Below are positions 5,825 through 12,113 of a DNA stretch of 12,113 nucleotides, piece by piece (the first letter of the stretch is position 1; each line of letters starts with the position of its first letter). Under the pieces are notes generated by a model, which was not told where the DNA came from, made no database searches, and saw only the letters and a program-made list of their open reading frames with translations. The DNA comes from an uncultured bacterium. Lineage in GTDB: Bacteria > Pseudomonadota > Alphaproteobacteria > SP197. The position numbers and the translations under genes were made by a program. The stretch is from contig CALLQH010000316.1 in the NCBI GenBank assembly GCA_938014945.1, forward strand, positions 1 to 12,113, read 5' to 3'.

Positions 5825-7213
5825 TCAGTCCTGCGCCTTGACGATATCCTCGACCATCTTCTTGGCGTCGGCGAACAGCATCATGGTGTTGTCCTTGTAG
5901 AACAGCGGGTTGTCGATGCCGGCATAACCCGGCGACAGCGACCGCTTGACCACCAGCACGGTGCCCGCCTTCTCCACATCCAGGATCGGCATGCCCGCGA
6001 TCGGCGAGCTGGGATCGGTCTTTGCCAGCGGATTGCACACGTCGTTGGCGCCGATGACGAAGGCGACATCGGCCGTGGCGAACTGGCTGTTGATCTCCTC
6101 CAGCTCGAAGACCTCGTCATAGGGCACGTTGGCCTCGGCCAGCAGCACGTTCATGTGGCCCGGCATGCGCCCGGCCACGGGATGGATGGCGTACAAGACC
6201 TCCACGCCCTGCTCCTTCAGGAAATCGGCCATCTCGCGCAGGGCGTGCTGGGCCTGGGCGACGGCCATGCCGTAACCCGGGACGATGATGACCTTGCGCG
6301 CGTTCTGCATGATGAACGCGGCATCCTCGGCGCTGCCCTGCTTGACGTTGCGCTCGCCCATGTCGGCCGCGGCACCCGCCGTGGCGCCGAAACCGCCCAG
6401 GATGACGTTGACGAAGCTGCGGTTCATCCCCTTGCACATGATGTAGCTGAGGATCGCGCCGGAGCTGCCGACCAGCGCGCCGGTGATGATCAGCAGCTCG
6501 TTCTCCAGGGTGAAGCCGATGCCCGCCGCCGCCCAGCCCGAGTAGCTGTTGAGCATGGAGACGACGACCGGCATGTCGGCGCCGCCGATGGGGATGATCA
6601 GGGTGACGCCGACCACGAAGGCAAGGCCGCCCACGATCAGGAAGGCGATCTGCGCCTCGGTCGTGACGAACCACGCGCCGACGCCGACCAGGATCAGGCC
6701 CAGCGCCAGGTTGACCCAGTGCTGTCCGGGGAAGACCACCGGCGAGCCGGAGACCAGCCCCTGCAGCTTGGCAAAGGCGATGACGGAGCCCGAAAAGGTG
6801 ATGGCGCCGATGGCCATGCCGAGGATCATCTCGATGCGGCTCGTCATGTGGATCGCGCCGCTGGCGTCGGCGATGCCGTAGGCTTCCGGGGCGAAATAGG
6901 CCGCACCGGCGACCAGCACCGCGGCCATGCCGACCAGGCTGTGGAAGGCCGCGACGAGCTGGGGCATCGCGGTCATCTGGATCTTCAGCGCGATGACCAC
7001 ACCGATGGCCCCACCCAGCACGAGACCGCCCAGAATCCAGCCGTAGGAGAGCACGGAGGGATCGGCAATCGTCGTGACGACGGCGATTCCCATGCCGGCG
7101 ATGCCGATCATGTTGCCGCGCCGCGAGGAGGTCGGCGAGGACAGCCCTTTGAGCGCCAGGATGAAGCAGACCGCCGCGACGAGATAGGCGAGCGCCGACA
7201 GGTTGGCGGTCAT
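5825..7213 (-). CDS. pntB: NAD(P) transhydrogenase beta subunit PntB
   Basis: This membrane subunit carries the NADP(H)-binding domain III and half of the proton channel. The complex uses the proton-motive force to reduce NADP+ with NADH. It is 462 aa, the length of E. coli PntB. The N-terminal half (about 1-265) has the transmembrane segments. Residues matching the known channel positions are present at the same numbers: His91 (AAFHSLVG), Asp213 (GGADMP) and Asn222 (SMLNSYSG). Domain III begins near 285 and shows GYGMAVAQAQ (313-322), HPVAGRMPGHMNVLLAEA (344-361), GANDVCNP (388-395) and KRSLSPGYAGIDNPLF (423-438). I chose ATG 7213, which overlaps the pntAB stop (ATGA). The frame is open far upstream to 8359 but there it only shadows pntAA. 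Confidence 0.97.
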   Translation of the reverse strand: MTANLSALAYLVAAVCFILALKGLSSPTSSRRGNMIGIAGMGIAVVTTIADPSVLSYGWILGGLVLGGAIGVVIALKIQMTAMPQLVAAFHSLVGMAAVLVAGAAYFAPEAYGIADASGAIHMTSRIEMILGMAIGAITFSGSVIAFAKLQGLVSGSPVVFPGQHWVNLALGLILVGVGAWFVTTEAQIAFLIVGGLAFVVGVTLIIPIGGADMPVVVSMLNSYSGWAAAGIGFTLENELLIITGALVGSSGAILSYIMCKGMNRSFVNVILGGFGATAGAAADMGERNVKQGSAEDAAFIMQNARKVIIVPGYGMAVAQAQHALREMADFLKEQGVEVLYAIHPVAGRMPGHMNVLLAEANVPYDEVFELEEINSQFATADVAFVIGANDVCNPLAKTDPSSPIAGMPILDVEKAGTVLVVKRSLSPGYAGIDNPLFYKDNTMMLFADAKKMVEDIVKAQD

Positions 7214-7524
7214 CGCTTGTCTCCTGCGGGGCGTTCCTTCTTCTTGAACATCTGCAGCATGCGGTGGGTGACGGTGAAGCCGCCGAAGATGTTGACCGCC
7301 GCCAGGGTGACGGCGACGAAGCCCAGGATCTTGGCGATGTTCATGTCCGCCGGCCCGACCGCGATCAGGGCGCCGACGATGATGACACTCGAGATCGCGT
7401 TGGTGACCGCCATCAGCGGGGTGTGCAGGGCTGGGGTCACGGACCAGACGACGTAGTAGCCGACGAAGATCGCCAGCACGAAGATCGTCAGCCGGAAGAC
7501 GAAGGGGTCGACCGCGGCTTCCAT
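7210..7524 (-). CDS. pntAB: NAD(P) transhydrogenase subunit alpha-2 PntAB
   Basis: This is the 104-aa small membrane subunit that corresponds to the C-terminal membrane part of a fused PntA. It has three to four hydrophobic segments (about 9-30, 35-57, 63-85) and the conserved VTPALHTPLMAVTNAISSVI block (29-48), and ends in a basic tail KKKERPAGDKR. It starts 3 nt after the pntAA stop and overlaps pntB by 4 nt, so all three subunits form one transcript. The split alpha arrangement (PntAA/PntAB) is typical of Rhodospirillum and many other alphaproteobacteria. Confidence 0.95.
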   Translation of the reverse strand: MEAAVDPFVFRLTIFVLAIFVGYYVVWSVTPALHTPLMAVTNAISSVIIVGALIAVGPADMNIAKILGFVAVTLAAVNIFGGFTVTHRMLQMFKKKERPAGDKR

Positions 7525-7527
7525 GGG

Positions 7528-8685
7528 TCAGCCTCCCTGTTGGCCGGTGAGCGTGGGGTGAACAAGCCTGCCTTCGCGCATGGCGCAGCAGCCCTCGATC
7601 ACGGCGTCCGCGAAATCGAGGTTGAGGGCGCCGCTGTCCTTGTCGATGAAGGGCTGGACCAGATTGAGCAGGTTGCGCGCGTAGAGTTGCGAGGCATCTG
7701 TGGCGATGCGCGCGGCCATGTTGGTGAAACCGACGATGGTGCGGCCCTCCACGGCGACGACCTTGTCGGGCTGGGTCATCTCGCAGTTGCCGCCGCCTTC
7801 GGCCGCCAGGTCGACAATGACCGAGCCGGGCTTCATGTCCATGACCATCTGGGCGGTGATCAGGCGGGGCGAAGGCTTGCCGGGGATCTGCGCCGTGGTG
7901 ATGCAGATATCGGCCTTTTTCAGCGCCTCGTGGATCGCCGCGCTCTGACGGCGCTTGTAGTCCTCGTCCATCTCCTTGGCGTAGCCGCCCTTGGTCTCGG
8001 CATCGGCGCTGGCGCCCTCCACCTCGACGAATGACGCGCCCAGGCTCTCGACCTGCTCCTTGACCGCCGGGCGCACATCGAAGGCCGAGACCACCGCGCC
8101 CAGGCGACGCGCCGTGGCGATGGCCTGCAGGCCGGCGACACCCGCGCCCAGGATCAGGACACGCGCCGGGGCGAGCGTGCCTGCCGCCGTCATCATCAGC
8201 GGCATGGCGCGCTTGTAGTAGATGCAGGCGTCCAGCACCGCCTTGTAACCGGCCAGATTGGCCTGGGAAGACAGCGCATCCATCGACTGCGCACGGCTGA
8301 TGCGCGGCACCAGCTCCATGGCGAGAACCGTGAGGCCCTTGGCGGCGTAACCATCCCACTGGCCGGTCTGAACCAGCGGATTGAGCAGGCCGATCAGGGT
8401 GGCGCCGTCGGGGATCATGGAAAGCTCGTCGACCTCACCCTCCCCGGCCGTCATGGGGCGGCGGACCTTCAGCACCAGGTCGGCGGCATCCAGGGCATCG
8501 GCGGCATCGCTGGCGATACGGGCGCCGGCCTCGGCAAAGGCGCTGTCTGGAACGCCCGCGCCCGTTCCGGCACCGGTCTCGACCGCGACCGCAACGCCCA
8601 TGGCCGAGAGTTTCTTGACCATGTCGGGCGAGGCCGCCACGCGCGTCTCGCCGGCGCGTCGCTCCTTGAGAATGGCAACGTTCAT
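7528..8685 (-). CDS. pntAA: NAD(P) transhydrogenase subunit alpha-1 PntAA
   Basis: This soluble NAD(H)-binding domain I subunit belongs to the proton-translocating transhydrogenase. It is 385 aa, close to the R. rubrum protein. MNVAILKERRAGETRVA (1-17) is the usual alanine-dehydrogenase-like opening. The RISRAQSMDALSS block (128-140) holds the conserved Arg, Gln, Asp and Ser that contact nicotinamide. LGAGVAGLQA (179-188) is the dinucleotide-binding loop, FDVRP (202-206) follows, Tyr235 lies in the mobile-loop region, and TTAQIPGKPSPRLIT (263-277) is present. The frame opens at 8820, but ATG 8685 is where homology begins. The upstream 119 nt are shared with the divergent peptidase gene; I could not define a clear promoter there. 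Confidence 0.96.
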   Translation of the reverse strand: MNVAILKERRAGETRVAASPDMVKKLSAMGVAVAVETGAGTGAGVPDSAFAEAGARIASDAADALDAADLVLKVRRPMTAGEGEVDELSMIPDGATLIGLLNPLVQTGQWDGYAAKGLTVLAMELVPRISRAQSMDALSSQANLAGYKAVLDACIYYKRAMPLMMTAAGTLAPARVLILGAGVAGLQAIATARRLGAVVSAFDVRPAVKEQVESLGASFVEVEGASADAETKGGYAKEMDEDYKRRQSAAIHEALKKADICITTAQIPGKPSPRLITAQMVMDMKPGSVIVDLAAEGGGNCEMTQPDKVVAVEGRTIVGFTNMAARIATDASQLYARNLLNLVQPFIDKDSGALNLDFADAVIEGCCAMREGRLVHPTLTGQQGG

Positions 8686-8804
8686 GGGGTGTCCAAGCTC
8701 ACAGGCGGGAAATGTTGCGGTGCACCTTGGCCGATGCGACCGGCTTTGTGAAGCGCGACAGAGCGCGGCTTGTGGGCCGTTGCGCACATCGCTAGCGTGC
8801 CGCC

Positions 8805-9914
8805 ATGAACCAGACCCCACCCCGCCCGAGAGCCCGCGACCTGGGCTTCCCCTTCACCGGCACGCCCGGGCCCCTCAACGCCGTCACCGATGTCGCCGGC
8901 GTCGAGGTCGGCCATACCACCCTGATCCGCGGCGAGGGTCCGCTGGTGGTGGGCGATGGGCCGGTGCGCACAGGCGTCACCGTCGTTCTGCCGCGCGGCA
9001 AGGCGGGCGCGCTGAAGCCCTGTTTTGCCGGCTATCACGGCCTCAATCCCTGGGGCGAACTGACCGGCACCCTGCGTCTGGAGGCACAGGGCCTGATGGG
9101 CGGACCACTGGCGACCACCAATTCCATGTCGGTGGGCGTGGTGCGCGATGCGGTCGCGCGCTGGCTGACGCAGGGCTACGACAACGAACGCATGATGCTG
9201 CTGATGGGTCAGTCGATCCGCGTCGTCGGCGAGACCCATGATGGCTTCCTCAACGACATCGTCGGCCAGCATGTCCGGCCGGAGCATGTCTTTGCCGCGC
9301 TCGAGGGCGCTTCGGGCGGGCCCGTGGCCGAGGGCAGCGTCGGCGGCGGCACGGGGATGTGCGCCTACGAGTTCAAGGCCGGCATCGGCACCGCCAGCCG
9401 GGTCGTGGCGAGCGGCCCCGGCACCTGGACCATGGGTGTCATCCTGCAGGCCAACCACGGCCTGCGCCACGATCTCACCATCGCCGGCGTGCCGGTAGGG
9501 CGTGAACTGGGCGGCGGCTACAAGAAGCGCGAATCCGGTTCGATCATCGCCACGGCGATCACCGATGCGCCGCTGCTTTCGACCCATCTCAAGCGCATCG
9601 CCCAGCGGGTGGGACTGGGCATTGCGCGCACCGGCGCGATCGGACGCAACAATTCGGGCGACATGTTCGTTGCACTCTCGACGGCCAACGAGGACACCTG
9701 GGCCGATACGGAAGGTCTGCGCCATGCCGAGTTCCTGCACGATGCCCACATCGACCCGCTCTTCGAAGCCGCGGTCGAGGCGGCCGAGGAAGCCGTGATC
9801 AACGCCCTGGTGGCGGCCGATACCATGGTCGGCATCGACGGCAACACGGCGCCGGGCCTGCCCCACGACGAGGTGCGCGCGGTGATGGCCCGTTTCAACC
9901 GCCTGCATGACTAA
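8805..9914 (+). CDS. P1/S58-family autoprocessing aminopeptidase (DmpA/BapA-like)
   Basis: The 369-aa protein belongs to the Ntn-fold S58 family (L-aminopeptidase D-esterase DmpA; beta-peptidyl aminopeptidase BapA). These precursors cleave themselves before a serine that becomes the N-terminal nucleophile. Visible features are TDVAGVEVGHTTL (28-40), RTGVTVVLPRG (55-65), the TTNSMSVGVVRDAV segment (104-117), EGSVGGGTGM (176-185), Asn217 (QANHG) as oxyanion residue, ESGSIIATAITDAPL with the expected cleavage at Gly245|Ser246, and RNNSGDMF (281-288) matching the second conserved serine and acid. The chains would be about 245 and 124 residues. No signal peptide is seen, so it is likely cytoplasmic. 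Substrate preference (D-amino acid, beta-peptide or amide) is not predictable. No strong Shine-Dalgarno precedes ATG 8805; the start is chosen by homology. Its stop is 43 nt before the DUF6134-like gene. Confidence 0.93.
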   Translation: MNQTPPRPRARDLGFPFTGTPGPLNAVTDVAGVEVGHTTLIRGEGPLVVGDGPVRTGVTVVLPRGKAGALKPCFAGYHGLNPWGELTGTLRLEAQGLMGGPLATTNSMSVGVVRDAVARWLTQGYDNERMMLLMGQSIRVVGETHDGFLNDIVGQHVRPEHVFAALEGASGGPVAEGSVGGGTGMCAYEFKAGIGTASRVVASGPGTWTMGVILQANHGLRHDLTIAGVPVGRELGGGYKKRESGSIIATAITDAPLLSTHLKRIAQRVGLGIARTGAIGRNNSGDMFVALSTANEDTWADTEGLRHAEFLHDAHIDPLFEAAVEAAEEAVINALVAADTMVGIDGNTAPGLPHDEVRAVMARFNRLHD

Positions 9915-9957
9915 CTCGTTGTCTCCAACAAGCCATCATTCGAGTCATAATGCCTTG

Positions 9958-10647
9958 ATGGATCGATTTTCGCTTACCCGCCGGAGCCTGTTGGCCGGCA
10001 CCGCTGCCCTGGCCTGCCTGCCCGCCGCCGCAGGCGCCGAATATGGCCTGCCGCCGCTCGCCACACCGCGCGACCTGCGCCTGCTCTACGACCTTTCGTG
10101 GCTCGGCCTGCCGGTGGGCGAGCACGAGATCGTGCTGACCGCCGAGGGTCCTGGCGGCAACTTCACCGTCACCAACCGCGTCGAGATCGCCATCGAGCTG
10201 CTGTTCATCGACGTCATCCGCTTCGAGCACACCAGCACGGAGAACTGGCGCGGCGGCCTGCTGACCCAGTTCGAAAGCCGCACCGAGGACGACGGCAAGT
10301 TCTACGAGGTGGAAGGGCACGCCTCGGCGGAAGGTTTCGTCGTGACGGGCAACCACGGCACGGTCGTGGCGCCGTCCGACGTGCTCACCAGCAACGATGT
10401 CTGGATTCCTCCGGTGCCCGGCACCCGCCCCTTCATCAATGCCAAGAACGGCGATGTGGTGCCGGTGACCGTGACGCCGCCGCGCAACTCCAGTGTCCGC
10501 ATCGACGGCAAGCAGGCCGCGGCACGGCGCTTCGACATTTCCAGCGCTGTGGCCGACGGCACCCTGTTTTATGACGGCGACCTGTTCGTATCGGGCTGGT
10601 TTACCCGGCGCGACCGCACGGTCGACTACCGGCTCAAGGAAGCCTAG
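9958..10647 (+). CDS. Tat-exported DUF6134-like protein
   Basis: The 229-aa protein resembles the uncharacterised DUF6134 group, common in alphaproteobacteria. LTRRSLLAGTAALACLPAAAGA (6-27) is a twin-arginine signal with an AGA|EY cleavage site (25-28). The rest looks like a beta-rich periplasmic domain beginning LRLLYDLSWLGLPVGEHEI. Other recognisable parts are NRVEIAIELLFIDVIRFEHTSTENWRGG, SNDVWIPPVPG, and the C-terminal DISSAVADGTLFYDGDLFVSGWFTRRDRTVDYRL. No enzyme motif is seen. ATG 9958 puts the signal at the N-terminus. ATG 9907, overlapping the peptidase stop, would add 17 residues. The start region (9911-9970) is noticeably AT-richer than its surroundings. The stop shares CTAG with the convergent MFS gene. 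Confidence 0.85.
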   Translation: MDRFSLTRRSLLAGTAALACLPAAAGAEYGLPPLATPRDLRLLYDLSWLGLPVGEHEIVLTAEGPGGNFTVTNRVEIAIELLFIDVIRFEHTSTENWRGGLLTQFESRTEDDGKFYEVEGHASAEGFVVTGNHGTVVAPSDVLTSNDVWIPPVPGTRPFINAKNGDVVPVTVTPPRNSSVRIDGKQAAARRFDISSAVADGTLFYDGDLFVSGWFTRRDRTVDYRLKEA

Positions 10648-11894
10648 AGCCGGTCGGCACCGCTCTGTTCCTGAAGGTCCAGAGGGGCACCGTCGCGGGC
10701 ACGGGCCGCGGCCTTGTTGCGGGCCATGAAGGCCAGGATCGGCATCGGCAAAAAGGCGAGATAGAACAGCGCGATGGCAGCCGGCAGGCCGTGGGGATCC
10801 CAGAGATCGATGGCCACACCGGCGATCGAGGGACCGATCAGGGAGCCGCAGCCGAACATGAAGCCGAAGACCGCCGTAGCCGACGGCAGGTCGGCGCCGC
10901 GGAAGCGTTCGCCCAGGAGCATGACGTTGAGGCCGTAATGGCCCGAGCGCAGGCCGCCGAAGATCATCAGATAGGCAAAGCTCCAGCCGCCCATCAGCGA
11001 GAGCCAGGGCATCGCCGCGCAGGCAAGCGCGCCAAGGGCGATGAACACCGCCAGAAGGGCGCGCCGGTCCACCTTATCGGCGAGATAACCGATCAGCAGC
11101 GGCATCACGACGCCGCCCCAGCCCATCCAGCCGATCGCCTGCACCGCCTCGGCATCGCCCATGCCGAGGCGCAGGCCATAAACCGAAAGCAGCGCCATCA
11201 TCGAACTGGCGATGCAGGCGAAGACCAGGTTGGAGATCATCGGCAGCGGCGCCAGGCGAAAATACTGGTGCAGGCGCACCGAGGGGCGCCCTTCGGCATC
11301 GATCCGGCTGTTGAACGACACCGCCAGCGGCAACAGGCAGCCGACGATCAGGATACCGCCCACGATGAAGGGCAGATGCCCCTCCAGGCCCGTCCAGGCC
11401 TGCAGGAACGGGCCCATCGCAAAGCCCGTGGCGATCGCCGTCATGAAGATCGAGACCGTCCGGCCACGCGCCTTGTCGTCGCTCACGTGATTGATCCAGG
11501 TCTCGCCCGTCGTCCACATCATCGACTGCGCCCCACCCATCAGGAAACGCAGCGGAAACCACAGCCAGACATCGATGAAGAGGCCCATCATGGCGAGCGC
11601 GAAGAGCGCCACGCCCGCGCCCATCAGCATCACGCGCGCTGGTCCGAAGCGGCGGATCAGCCAGGGCGTCACGGGCAGGATGATGAACACGGCGGCCATC
11701 TGCACCGCCGCATTGGCGCCGATGAGGCTGCCCGAAACGCCGTCGGCCTCCAGAACGATGGAAAGCAGCGGCCCGGTATAGCCGTAGAACATCGCCATCA
11801 TGGTCATGGCGCCGATCACGGCGACCAGACCGCGCCAGCGCACGGCGGGCCGAGCGGGCGGCGTCAGGGTCTCGGCATGATCCTCGGCGCTCAT
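10644..11894 (-). CDS. MFS transporter, YcaD-like
   Basis: The 416-aa integral membrane protein has about 12 hydrophobic segments and a short cytoplasmic N-terminus rich in Glu, Pro and Arg. The first helix covers about 22-45 (LVAVIGAMTMMAMFYGYTGPLL). IRRFGPARVMLMGAG (80-94) matches MFS motif A between helices 2 and 3, with the second copy as ADKVDRRALLAVF in the central repeat. MMWTTGETWINHVSDDKARGR (125-145) with Glu131 resembles the E-S/T-W segment of the YcaD group. The substrate is unknown. The frame runs to 11993, but that extension is not hydrophobic or family-like. ATG 11894 was chosen although only a weak ribosome-binding site precedes it. No regulator or enzyme next to it hints at the cargo. 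Confidence 0.9.
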   Translation of the reverse strand: MSAEDHAETLTPPARPAVRWRGLVAVIGAMTMMAMFYGYTGPLLSIVLEADGVSGSLIGANAAVQMAAVFIILPVTPWLIRRFGPARVMLMGAGVALFALAMMGLFIDVWLWFPLRFLMGGAQSMMWTTGETWINHVSDDKARGRTVSIFMTAIATGFAMGPFLQAWTGLEGHLPFIVGGILIVGCLLPLAVSFNSRIDAEGRPSVRLHQYFRLAPLPMISNLVFACIASSMMALLSVYGLRLGMGDAEAVQAIGWMGWGGVVMPLLIGYLADKVDRRALLAVFIALGALACAAMPWLSLMGGWSFAYLMIFGGLRSGHYGLNVMLLGERFRGADLPSATAVFGFMFGCGSLIGPSIAGVAIDLWDPHGLPAAIALFYLAFLPMPILAFMARNKAAARARDGAPLDLQEQSGADRL

Positions 11895-11936
11895 AACGGG
11901 CTCGATCGGGAACGGGTGGCGGCCGGCCCGCACCAG

Positions 11937-11956
11937 CGCGCCCCGGCCGGGGCGCG
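11937..11956. promoter_or_regulatory. Perfect 20-nt GC palindrome upstream of the MFS gene
   Basis: CGCGCCCCGG is followed directly by its reverse complement CCGGGGCGCG, 42 nt before the MFS start codon. It could be an operator for a dimeric regulator or an mRNA hairpin in the leader. No T-run follows it, so it is not a classic terminator. Confidence 0.4.
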
Positions 11957-12019
11957 ATCCTGCCCCTCCATCGCCTTTCGCACCTTGGCCCAAGCAAGGT
12001 CAAGGCGATCCTCGACGGC

Positions 12020-12113
12020 CTAGGTGCCCTGCGGCCCCTGCTCCTGACGCCGCGGATCGTAGCGGCCGCCCCCGAGATGCCGGTGGCCCCAGTCCATGAT
12101 CTCCAGCAGCACC
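12020..12113 (-). CDS. C-terminal end of an unidentified protein (cut by window edge)
   Basis: On the minus strand the frame entering at 12112 reads 30 residues (VLLEIMDWGHRHL, then a Gly-rich GGGRYDPRRQEQGPQGT tail) to a TAG at 12020-12022. The start of the segment looks like a real amphipathic helix, and the tail like a disordered C-terminus. I do not recognise the family. It has the same orientation as the MFS gene, with 125 nt between them, so it may lie upstream on the same transcript. Too short to be sure it is coding. Confidence 0.45.
   Translation of the reverse strand, partial: VLLEIMDWGHRHLGGGRYDPRRQEQGPQGT

Noticed and set aside
5825..8359. 844-aa open frame on the minus strand covering pntB and much of pntAA
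   Set aside because: Only the part from 7213 down is PntB. The upstream part is an Arg/Gly/His-rich shadow of pntAA in another frame, as expected at high GC.
8686..8804. Divergent promoter boxes between pntAA and the peptidase gene
   Set aside because: Only scattered partial matches (for example TTGTGG with GCTAGC at 15-nt spacing) were seen, which is too weak in this GC context to annotate.
10791..12023. 410-aa plus-strand open frame
   Set aside because: It is antisense to the MFS transporter and extremely rich in His, Arg, Gln and Asp, with no domain.

Overview
The window is GC-rich (about two thirds G+C by eye), densely coding chromosomal DNA. It most likely comes from an alphaproteobacterium. 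The reasons are a COQ9-family ubiquinone protein, a three-subunit (split alpha) proton-translocating transhydrogenase of the Rhodospirillum type, an S21 of alphaproteobacterial type, and purEK close to rpsU and COQ9. I see no mobile elements, tRNA or rRNA genes, or CRISPR arrays.

Layout. (1) Positions 1-166 form a structured, T-run-ended leader that may be the 3' part of a non-coding RNA (6S-like is one possibility). It precedes purE-purK (+, 167-1771), two steps of de novo purine synthesis. (2) A compact leftward run (5293 to 1722) holds five genes: a 75-aa exported acidic peptide, a JmjC/cupin oxygenase, a metallo-beta-lactamase-fold hydrolase, a peptide deformylase and COQ9. Junctions are 4-nt overlaps or gaps of 12-34 nt, so this looks like one operon. 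Its end overlaps the end of purK by 50 nt. (3) rpsU (+, S21) is transcribed away from that operon. It has a strong Shine-Dalgarno but no normal start codon at the expected place, and a good Rho-independent terminator. (4) pntAA-pntAB-pntB (leftward, 8685-5825) encodes NAD(P) transhydrogenase. (5) Divergent from pnt are an S58/DmpA-type autoprocessing aminopeptidase and a Tat-exported DUF6134-like protein. (6) A leftward MFS transporter ends convergently on the DUF6134 gene, and both share a CTAG at their stops. (7) The last about 94 bases appear to be the C-terminal end of an unidentified leftward gene.

Most genes are housekeeping or metabolic. The part that looks least described is the island between rpsU and COQ9. 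A Tat-type leader there is followed by a 31-residue, 20-acidic-residue hexapeptide-repeat tail, directly upstream of an Fe(II)/2-oxoglutarate JmjC oxygenase of ribosomal-oxygenase type, an MBL hydrolase and an apparently extra deformylase. Either the acidic peptide is a substrate or partner of these enzymes, or the enzymes act on the translation machinery. The sequence alone cannot decide.
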